A stretch of DNA of 19,739 nucleotides from an uncultured Oscillibacter sp. (GTDB lineage: Bacteria; Bacillota; Clostridia; Oscillospirales; Oscillospiraceae). Location: the NCBI GenBank assembly GCA_910589315.1, contig CAJUTB010000043.1, forward strand, positions 1 to 19,739, in the 5' to 3' direction. Below, one piece after another: positions 14,193 through 19,739 of this stretch. Within the stretch, counting starts at the first letter, position 1; each line of letters opens with the position of its first letter. The translations under genes were made by a program, and so were the position numbers. A model generated the notes under the pieces. That model searched no databases. It had not been told where the DNA came from and saw nothing but the letters and a program-made list of their open reading frames with translations.

Positions 14193-15192
14193 AAAAGCCG
14201 CCTTTCACCGGAGATTCCACCGAAGGAGCCCTCCGGTCCAGCAGCCACGTCGCCGCAAAGTGGGTCTCCGTAATTTGGAACATCGGGGGCGTTTCCTCGT
14301 AGTCGATGGCGAGGGCGTAGCGGCTGCGGGGCGCGAAGGCGTCGCCTTTGGGGGGATGGAGCAGGCTGGGAGGCGCGCCGGGAATGGCGCGGAGGGGTTC
14401 GCCCTCCCGCGCGCAGGCTGGCAGGGCCAGCAGAAGGCCCCAGGTGTAGGGATGACGGGGGTCGTAAAAAATTTCCTCCGCCGTTCCGATCTCGACGATT
14501 TTCCCGGCGTACATCACGGCCACCCGGTCCGCCACCCGGGCCACCACTCCCAGGTCATGGGAAACCAGAACCGTTGCCGTGCCAAGGATCCGCTGGATTT
14601 CCCGCAGAAGGTCCAGAATCTGCGCCTGGACGGTGACATCCAGGGCGGTAGTGGGTTCGTCCGCGAATAAAATCTGCGGTTCCGCCGCCAGCGCGATTGC
14701 CATAACGCACCGCTGCCGCATTCCGCCGGAGAGCTGATGCGGGTACAGCCGCGCCTTTTCCGGCTCCAGCCCCACCAGCTCCAGCAGGGCGTCCGCCCGG
14801 CGGCGGACCTCCGCCTTCGGCATACGGGGCCGGTGAACGCAGACGGCCTCGGCAATCTGCCGCCCTGCGGGAATGGTGGGATTCAGAGCCGTCATCGGGT
14901 CCTGGAAAACCATGGAGAACAGCCGCCCCCGCAGTTTCCGCATCTCCCGCTCTGGAATCGCCGTGATGTCCGCGCCTCCGGCGGAAATGGTTCCGCTTTT
15001 GATCTGTGCCGAAGGGGGCAGGAGCTTCAGAATGCTTTTGCAAAGCACGCTCTTGCCGCAGCCGGACTCCCCCACAATCGCCAGCGCCTCCCCCGCTTTT
15101 ACGGAAAAAGACACATCCCGCACCGCTTCAATTTCCCCTTGCGGGGTCTGAAAGCTGACGGAGAGGTTTTTGACTTCCAATAATTCCGCCAT
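14185..15192 (-). CDS. nikD: ABC transporter ATPase, NikD/DppD type, lacking C-terminal cysteines
   Basis: A 335-residue ATPase. Walker A is GESGCGKS (41-48), the Q-loop FQDPMTALNP, the signature LSGGMRQR from 154, Walker B ILFADEP (174-180), and the switch His212 in VSHD. The C-terminal oligopeptide-type domain follows HPYTWGLLLALP. In this domain Dpp/Opp ATPases usually have four cysteines that hold an Fe-S cluster. Here the equivalent positions read Asp284, Ser290, Asp297 (or Tyr298) and Thr315 (GDAFAPRS ... TETHFAATWLL), while the surrounding frame is kept. It starts 4 nt after the nikA stop with no clear ribosome binding site, so translation is probably coupled to nikA. Confidence 0.9.
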   Translation of the reverse strand: MAELLEVKNLSVSFQTPQGEIEAVRDVSFSVKAGEALAIVGESGCGKSVLCKSILKLLPPSAQIKSGTISAGGADITAIPEREMRKLRGRLFSMVFQDPMTALNPTIPAGRQIAEAVCVHRPRMPKAEVRRRADALLELVGLEPEKARLYPHQLSGGMRQRCVMAIALAAEPQILFADEPTTALDVTVQAQILDLLREIQRILGTATVLVSHDLGVVARVADRVAVMYAGKIVEIGTAEEIFYDPRHPYTWGLLLALPACAREGEPLRAIPGAPPSLLHPPKGDAFAPRSRYALAIDYEETPPMFQITETHFAATWLLDRRAPSVESPVKGGFYG

Positions 15193-15196
15193 TGCG

Positions 15197-16753
15197 TTAT
15201 TTTGTCAAGGTCCAGCTGGTGATATTCCAGAAAATTCCTACGCCGTGATGTCCCATTACGGTATCTTCCGAAATGCCCTGCAAGCCGGATACGGCAACAT
15301 AGTCCGCGTCCACGTAGCAAAGGAAGGCGAAGGCCGGGTCGTTGGCAAGCTCCTCCTGGAATCTGGCATACGCCGCGGCGCGGACGGCGGGATCATTCGA
15401 GCGGCGGGCTTCGGTCAGGTACTGGTCGACCAGGGCGTTGGAATAGCCGGAGTAATTTGCGCCCTTGTCCGTGCCGAACACTTTGTATGTGTGGTCGTCG
15501 GCGTCGAAGGGACTGCCCCAGCCAATGAGATAGGCCATCTGCCCGGACCAGTCCACGCGGGCGGGGACTTCTACGGTGCAGTTGATGCCCACGGCTTGCA
15601 GCTGTTGGGCCGCCGCCTGGGCCATGTCCAGACGCACCTGATCTCCCGCGCCGGTGCTGATGACAAACCCGATTTTCTCGCCGTTCCGGTAGTAAAAACC
15701 GTCCGCCTCTTTTGTGCAGCCCGCTGCTTGCAGAAGCTGCTCCGATTTGGCGGGGTTATAGTCGTAACGCTCCACGTTTTCGTTGTTGTACTGGTTCCGC
15801 TGCAAGGGCCCGTAAGCGGCGATGCCGCGCCCGAGAAGCACGGCGTCCAAAATGGCTTGCCGGTCGATGGCGTAACAGATCGCGGGAATCAAGTCCCGGT
15901 TTTCCGTCCAATACTCGTTCCGGAAATTGAACAAAATGCCCCGGTAATCGGAGGTTTTCATTTCGTAAACCGTCCAGCCCTCCCGGCCCTGGAAGGTCTG
16001 GGCATCTTTGGGCGTCAGCAGGGCGAGGTCCAGCTCGCCGGTCTGCATTTGGAGAGCTTTGGCGTTGCTGTCGGGGACGATTTTGAAAATTACGGTGTCA
16101 ATCTGGGCGGGCGTCCGGAAGTAATCCTCGTTTTTAACCAGCGTAATGGCCTGCCCTTCGTCCCAGCTTTCCAGCCGGTAGGGACCCGTACCGATGGGAC
16201 TGCGGAAAAAGTCCGCGGTCTGCCAGTCTTCGCCTTCCAGAAGGTGCTTGGGAAGCACCGGCATGGTCATATAGTCCAGAAACGCAGCGTTTGGCGCGTC
16301 CAAGCAGAAGGAAATGGTATGTTCGTCCGCTGCGGCGATTTCCAGAACATCCTCAAAGTTTGGCGCGTTTTCGGAGGCGTTTTCCGGGTCCATAACAGCC
16401 TCGATGGTAAAACGCACGTCTTCTGCCGTAAAGGGTTCGCCGTCGTGCCAGACGACGCCTTCTTCCAGCGCAAAGGTATAGGTACAGGTTTCTTCGTCGA
16501 AGGTCCAGGACTTGGCCAGGCCCGGTACAATCTGGTTTTCGCCGTCGTGGGCGGTCAGGCCGTTGAACAGCAGGAGGTTGATTTCGCCATGTTCGTCCAT
16601 GGCGGGATTGATGCGGGTGTAATCGCCGCTGCCGTACACCAGGACGGACGGTTCCGCTGGGTCCGGCGCGCCGCCGGACGCGGAGTTCTGGCCGCAGGCC
16701 ACAAGGACCGTCAGACACGTTAAAGCCAAAAGAAGCAGCATTCTTTTTTTCAT
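15197..16753 (-). CDS. nikA: Substrate-binding lipoprotein, family 5 (NikA/DppA type)
   Basis: A 518-residue extracellular binding protein anchored as a lipoprotein. The signal peptide MKKRMLLLLALTCLTVLVACGQ ends in the lipobox LVAC. The mature part shows the family-5 pattern: VLVYGSGDYTRINPAMDEHG, LVPGLAKSW-like IVPGLAKSWTFDEE, VVWHDGEPFTAEDVRFTIEAVMDPE, GTGPYRLESWDEGQAITLVKNEDYF and ICYAIDRQAIL. The ATG at 16753 gives a proper signal peptide; a GTG six bases upstream (16759) is an alternative. It is first in the operon, so it is the subunit most directly controlled by the leader. The ligand, nickel or a nickel complex, is inferred from larE, larB and larC downstream. Confidence 0.85.
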   Translation of the reverse strand: MKKRMLLLLALTCLTVLVACGQNSASGGAPDPAEPSVLVYGSGDYTRINPAMDEHGEINLLLFNGLTAHDGENQIVPGLAKSWTFDEETCTYTFALEEGVVWHDGEPFTAEDVRFTIEAVMDPENASENAPNFEDVLEIAAADEHTISFCLDAPNAAFLDYMTMPVLPKHLLEGEDWQTADFFRSPIGTGPYRLESWDEGQAITLVKNEDYFRTPAQIDTVIFKIVPDSNAKALQMQTGELDLALLTPKDAQTFQGREGWTVYEMKTSDYRGILFNFRNEYWTENRDLIPAICYAIDRQAILDAVLLGRGIAAYGPLQRNQYNNENVERYDYNPAKSEQLLQAAGCTKEADGFYYRNGEKIGFVISTGAGDQVRLDMAQAAAQQLQAVGINCTVEVPARVDWSGQMAYLIGWGSPFDADDHTYKVFGTDKGANYSGYSNALVDQYLTEARRSNDPAVRAAAYARFQEELANDPAFAFLCYVDADYVAVSGLQGISEDTVMGHHGVGIFWNITSWTLTK

Positions 16754-16913
16754 GGTCACAAAATCCTTTCACAGTTTACAGCCGCCGGAGAGCAAAAAAA
16801 GCATACGGTTTTTCGCACGAAAAACCGTATGCCTTCTGGCATACCTTTCACCGGGGGACTTGCGGGGGAACAGAGCTTCTTTGCTCCTTTTGTCTGCTTC
16901 CTGCAAACAATAT
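16754..16913 (-). promoter_or_regulatory. Leader of the nik-lar operon, candidate riboswitch/attenuator
   Basis: About 160 nt of leader RNA. From the 5' end: a hairpin GTTTGC/GCAGAC, then AAAA, a hairpin GGAGC/GCTCT, an unpaired C-rich stretch with two CCCCCG runs (about 16851-16870), then the antiterminator/terminator pair described at 16794-16844. No known nickel, cobalt, cobalamin or other riboswitch consensus was recognised by eye. Confidence 0.6.
16794..16844 (-). terminator. Leader terminator with competing antiterminator hairpin
   Basis: In RNA order three segments occur: GTATGCC (1), GGCATACGG (2) and CCGTATGC (3). Segments 2 and 3 lie in a perfect 15-bp stem (16801-16815 with 16818-16832) followed by seven T, a strong intrinsic terminator. 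Segments 1 and 2 form an earlier hairpin, GTATGCC-AGAA-GGCATAC (16827-16844), which uses bases needed for the terminator. The terminator ends about 40 nt before the nikA start. Confidence 0.8.
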
Positions 16914-16919
16914 GGCTTT

Positions 16920-16948
16920 ATTATACGGGAATGATCGGAATTTGTCAA
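16920..16948 (-). promoter_or_regulatory. Consensus sigma-A promoter of the nik-lar operon
   Basis: On the minus strand, perfect TTGACA (16943-16948), 17 nt, perfect TATAAT (16920-16925). Such a strong core promoter implies that control comes from a repressor or from the leader terminator. Confidence 0.92.
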
Positions 16949-16968
16949 GATTTTCGTACGACGCTCCC

Positions 16969-16997
16969 ATATAAAACGGGACTCTTTTTATCCCGTT
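16969..16997 (-). terminator. Terminator of the methyltransferase gene
   Basis: AACGGGA (16991-16997) pairs with TCCCGTT (16975-16981). The loop contains the methyltransferase stop codon, and TTTTAT runs on after the stem on the minus strand. The hairpin lies immediately before the nik promoter and would insulate it. Confidence 0.6.
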
Positions 16998-18175
16998 CCG
17001 CGTGCCGCGGGCTGTCCGTCCGGCGCGCCGGGAAAGAGGAGCCGGTAGAGCGTGGGGGAAAAGTGAAACTGCGCCATGAGCTGTTCCGCTTCTTCCAGCA
17101 TCCTGTCCCGGTGGAGTTTCGGGGCATATCCCTTGTAAACGGCGCGAATCAGCAGGTTTTTCGGCGTATTGGAAAAATCAATGAACTCCAGCAGCTGAGT
17201 TTTATAGCCGCAGTATTCCAGGAGATTTCCCCGAATGGCGTCCGTTGCCAGGGCGGAAAAACGCTCCTGTATGATCCCATACCGGGAGAGAATCGGAAGC
17301 GTTTGAGGCTGAATCTGCCGGTTCAGCTCATGCTGGCAGCAGGGGACGGAAAAAATGATCTTCGCTTTCCAGCGGACGGCGTTGAACAGGGCGTAGTCCG
17401 TCGCCGTGTCGCAGGCGTGGAGCGTCATAACGATGTCCACAGGAAAGGGGGCCTGATAGCCGTTGATGTCCCCCAGCTCAAAGCGGAGATTCTCATATCC
17501 GTACCGCGCGGCGGCGGCGTTGCATTTTTCGATGACATCCTCTTTCAGATCAAGGCCCACGATATGGGCTTCCATTCCCTTGATTTTTGTGAGGTAGTAG
17601 TAAACGATAAAGGTCAGATAGGATTTTCCGCAGCCGAAATCAATGACGTTCACAGAGGATGTCCGCAGATCCTTCACCGCATCGTCAATGATTTCCAGGT
17701 AGCGGTTAATCTGTCTGTACTTGCCGTACATGGCGTTTACAATCCGGCCCTCTTTGGTGAACACGCCCATGTCAACCAGCGGCAGCGCCCCGGCTCCGGC
17801 TTCCAGGAGGTAGTTTTTTTCCCGGTTGTGGGCGTCCTGCGGCAGCGGGCGCGTCTCCCGCAAGGCCCGCCGCTGAAAGGCGCAGCGTCCTTTCCGGGAA
17901 ACCCGAATCATATATTCATACTGGCCGTCCCAGGCGTTGCACTGCAAAAACTGGTTTTCCATCAGACGCCCGCAGGTCTCCAAAAAAGCGGAGACCGGGA
18001 CGTTTTCATGAAACACCTGCTTCTCCGTATACTTGCTGAACTGGTAAACGCCGCCTTTTTGTTCCGCCGTAATTTTTTTCAGCGGCTGGTTTTTTCCGGC
18101 GGGCTTGCTCAGCACCGCCCGCACGACCCCGCCCTCCGGGATTCGCTGAAAACATTCCTGTAACCCGTCCATCAT
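16988..18175 (-). CDS. Class I SAM-dependent methyltransferase, Methyltransf_32-like
   Basis: A 395-residue protein with a Rossmann methyltransferase domain in its middle third. SAM motif I is VIDFGCGKSYLTF (177-189). HIVGLDLKEDVIEKC is the acidic strand-2 region. TLHACDTATDYAL (251-263) and SVPCCQHELNRQI (276-288) are the pattern I associate with Methyltransf_32, the family that also includes eukaryotic GSTCD/METTL25-like proteins. The substrate, possibly RNA, is unknown. Residues 1-150 form an additional N-terminal domain. It lies 25 nt after the membrane-protein gene and is probably co-transcribed. AAAGGGG precedes ATGATG, so the start may be 18175 or 18172. Confidence 0.82.
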   Translation of the reverse strand: MMDGLQECFQRIPEGGVVRAVLSKPAGKNQPLKKITAEQKGGVYQFSKYTEKQVFHENVPVSAFLETCGRLMENQFLQCNAWDGQYEYMIRVSRKGRCAFQRRALRETRPLPQDAHNREKNYLLEAGAGALPLVDMGVFTKEGRIVNAMYGKYRQINRYLEIIDDAVKDLRTSSVNVIDFGCGKSYLTFIVYYYLTKIKGMEAHIVGLDLKEDVIEKCNAAAARYGYENLRFELGDINGYQAPFPVDIVMTLHACDTATDYALFNAVRWKAKIIFSVPCCQHELNRQIQPQTLPILSRYGIIQERFSALATDAIRGNLLEYCGYKTQLLEFIDFSNTPKNLLIRAVYKGYAPKLHRDRMLEEAEQLMAQFHFSPTLYRLLFPGAPDGQPAARGTG

Positions 18176-18200
18176 GCCGCCCCTTTCCCCGCGGATTCTT

Positions 18201-18650
18201 TCAGCCGCGCATCCCGCTCCGTTTTTTATAACAGCCTATGCAGCCGGCAGCGAACAGAAAAAGCCAAACGACGATGTACATGGGCCACACCTGCGTGATG
18301 CTTTTGAAGGGCGCGGTCACGGAAGCCGCAAACGTCAGGACCGGAAGAAAATATAGCTGTGTGCTGACTCCAGCCAAATTGAGCCAATATTGGCCCATGC
18401 CTATTTCCTGATACAACGCCAGAACCAACATCAGCAGTCCGAATGCCGACAGGAAAAACGCCTGGAGAACCGGATTTTTTCCAGAATCGGACAGCCGATA
18501 GGACAGATAAGCCCATCCGGCCAGAAGGGCAAGCCCGGCCAGGCGATAGAACCAGATGGGAAGCGGCGAATACAGCAAGAGAAAGTGGAATATCCATCCA
18601 ACTATCAGCGGCAGAATTCCGGCACAAAGTAATTTTACGGTTTTCGGCAT
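18201..18650 (-). CDS. Small multi-pass membrane protein of unknown function
   Basis: A 149-residue hydrophobic protein, not recognised as a named family. Five hydrophobic segments are visible: LLCAGILPLIVGWIFHFLLL, WFYRLAGLALLAGWAYLSY, VLQAFFLSAFGLLMLVLALY, a weaker LYFLPVLTFAASV, and MYIVVWLFLFAAGCIGCY, ending in a basic tail (KKRSGMRG). The ATG at 18650 is preferred because AAAGGGGG stands about 7 nt upstream. A longer reading from 18833 would run through the promoter. It precedes the methyltransferase gene in a two-gene unit. No functional link between the two can be seen. Confidence 0.75.
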   Translation of the reverse strand: MPKTVKLLCAGILPLIVGWIFHFLLLYSPLPIWFYRLAGLALLAGWAYLSYRLSDSGKNPVLQAFFLSAFGLLMLVLALYQEIGMGQYWLNLAGVSTQLYFLPVLTFAASVTAPFKSITQVWPMYIVVWLFLFAAGCIGCYKKRSGMRG

Positions 18651-18701
18651 CTCATTTCCCCCTTTCAGTTGTTCCACGGACCGGCGGTTTCTTGTGACCA
18701 A

Positions 18702-18730
18702 AGTATAGCATAAATTCATACGGCGTGCAA
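18702..18730 (-). promoter_or_regulatory. Promoter of the membrane protein-methyltransferase unit
   Basis: On the minus strand, TTGCAC (18725-18730), 17 nt, TATACT (18702-18707). It is back to back with the nucleoside kinase promoter. Confidence 0.75.
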
Positions 18731-18781
18731 CCTCGATTGCAAAACCCCGCTCTGCCCCAAAGGAAAGGGCTGGAATCCTTC

Positions 18782-18810
18782 TTGTATTTTCCCGCGAAAT
18801 ATCGTATGAT
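18782..18810 (+). promoter_or_regulatory. Promoter of the nucleoside kinase gene
   Basis: TTGTAT (18782-18787), 17 nt, TATGAT (18805-18810). Predicted start is near 18817. Confidence 0.75.
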
Positions 18811-18816
18811 AAAAGA

Positions 18817-18846
18817 GAACCCCCGGGAAACAAACCGCCCGGGTTC
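18817..18846 (+). promoter_or_regulatory. 5' stem-loop of the nucleoside kinase mRNA
   Basis: GAACCC (with a CC bulge, then GGG) pairs with CCCGGGTTC, starting at or very near the predicted mRNA 5' end. No T-tract follows, so it is more likely a 5' stabilising structure than a terminator. Confidence 0.45.
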
Positions 18847-18891
18847 CCCCAGCAAACCGATCCCCCTCAAATACATAAAGGAGGCCATCCC

Positions 18892-19739
18892 ATGGAAGAA
18901 AAAAATTTGCTGAAGGTTACTGTGGACGGCGAGGAATACGTCTATCCCCGCGGAACCTCTTATCAAACCATTGCGGCGGACTTTCAGGACCGGACGCCCT
19001 GCGATATCCTGCTGGTCAACCGGGACGGAAAACTTTGCGAGCTTCACAAGGTCCTGGACCGGGACTGCTCCCTTCGGATGGTCACCGCCCTGGATAAGCC
19101 CGGTATCCAGACCTATGAGCGCAGCGCGGTCTTTCTGATGCTGAAAGCCTTTTACGACGTGGCGGGCCGGGAAAACGTGGAGCGCATTTCGGTGGAATAC
19201 TCCCTCAGCAGCGCGCTTTTTATCCTGGCCCAAGGCAATTTCACCCTGGACAAAGCCCTGCTGGAACGGGTGGAAGCCCGTATGCGGGAGCTGTCGGCCC
19301 AGGCCCTGCCCATTGAAAAACAGGCCCTCAGCACGGACGACGCCATGGAGATTTTCCGTCAAAACCGATTGATTCACAAGGCCCAGCTCCTCAGCTTCCG
19401 GGTCAATTCCCACGTCAACATCTATTCCCTGGACGGCTTTGTGAATTATTTCTACGGCTACATGGTGCCCAATACCAGCTATATCAAATGCTTCGGCCTG
19501 GAACTGTTTGAAAACGGCTTTGTCCTGCGTCTGCCCGCCCAGAAGGACCCCCGGCGGCTGGGAGACTTCCAGCCCTCCAAAAAGGTTTTCCGGGAGCTTT
19601 ACGAATCCACGCTTCGCTCGAAGGCCCTGAACGCATCCAACGTGGCGGAACTGAATACGACCATCGCCCAGGGCAACGCTACGCCGCTGATTCTGGCCCA
19701 CGAGGCCATGATGGAAAAGAAAATCGGCGACATCGCCGC
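18892..19739 (+). CDS. Nucleoside (uridine-type) kinase, N-terminal part, cut by window end
   Basis: The first 282 codons of a gene that runs off the window. Residues 1 to about 65 (LLKVTVDGEEYVYPRGTSYQTIAADFQDR ...) resemble the TGS domain of threonyl-tRNA synthetase. The following part (SAVFLMLKAFYDVAGRENVERISVEYSLSSALFI ... LTRMREL-like VEARMRELSAQALPI) resembles the ThrRS editing region. The stretch LLSFRVNSHVNIYSLDGFVNYFYGYMVPNTSYIKCFGLELFENGFVLRLP is typical of Clostridia proteins of about 550 residues that end in a uridine kinase/PRK domain. That kinase domain would start just beyond the edge, after MMEKKIGDIA. AAAGGAGG precedes the ATG by about 7 nt. Confidence 0.85.
   Translation, partial: MEEKNLLKVTVDGEEYVYPRGTSYQTIAADFQDRTPCDILLVNRDGKLCELHKVLDRDCSLRMVTALDKPGIQTYERSAVFLMLKAFYDVAGRENVERISVEYSLSSALFILAQGNFTLDKALLERVEARMRELSAQALPIEKQALSTDDAMEIFRQNRLIHKAQLLSFRVNSHVNIYSLDGFVNYFYGYMVPNTSYIKCFGLELFENGFVLRLPAQKDPRRLGDFQPSKKVFRELYESTLRSKALNASNVAELNTTIAQGNATPLILAHEAMMEKKIGDIA

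Noticed and set aside
15170..16723. Plus-strand open frame opposite nikA
   Set aside because: Antisense shadow of the binding-protein gene; no start context or domain.
16756..16842. Possible 28-codon leader peptide on the minus strand before nikA (MPEGIRFFVRK ...), ending just before the nikA ATG
   Set aside because: The start codon has no properly spaced ribosome binding site, and the frame mostly decodes the terminator stem. It is kept in mind as an alternative explanation for attenuation, but is not supported.

Overview
The window looks like a chromosomal segment of a GC-rich Clostridia member, probably an Oscillospirales-type gut anaerobe. The evidence is a Firmicutes-style HPr with both His15 and Ser46, a long-form hibernation factor, strong AGGAGG ribosome binding sites, near-consensus sigma-A promoters, and a nucleoside kinase with a ThrRS-like N-terminus of the kind found in Clostridia. 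No insertion sequence, phage gene or CRISPR array was seen. Assignment is by reading motifs only; no database search was run.

Layout. (1) 1-1390: HPr (minus strand) and the ribosome hibernation factor hpf (plus strand), divergent, each with a promoter and terminator. (2) 1410-7949: a sugar-acid catabolic block. A GntR/FadR-type regulator (plus strand) is divergent from an IlvD/Edd-family dehydratase. Downstream on the minus strand lie KDPG aldolase (eda), a VOC protein, a 72-residue Cys-containing protein, and two paralogous PfkB kinases of KDG-kinase type. Read together this is a semi-phosphorylative Entner-Doudoroff route: aldonate -> KDG -> KDPG -> pyruvate + glyceraldehyde-3-phosphate. 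Direct repeats sit exactly between the -35 and -10 of the dehydratase promoter, a likely repressor site. (3) 7950-8612: tRNA-Arg(CCT) with its terminator, plus a tRNA-like fragment upstream of it. (4) 8613-16950: an eight-gene, tightly overlapping minus-strand operon, nikA-nikD-nikE-nikB-nikC-larE-larB-larC. It joins a Nik/Dpp-type ABC importer to three enzymes that make the nickel-pincer nucleotide cofactor of lactate racemase-type enzymes. No larA is in the window. The operon has a consensus promoter (TTGACA, 17, TATAAT) and a roughly 160-nt leader with a strong intrinsic terminator overlapped by a competing hairpin. This looks like an attenuator or uncharacterised riboswitch. (5) 16988-18730: a SAM-dependent methyltransferase and a small membrane protein, co-transcribed. 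(6) 18782-end: the 5' part of a nucleoside kinase gene cut by the window edge.

The most interesting item is the nik-lar operon: import and insertion of nickel in one transcript, an apparent RNA switch in its leader, a very His-rich LarC, and an ATPase subunit that has lost the usual C-terminal cysteines. Second is the two-promoter sugar-acid block with a candidate operator and a structured leader.
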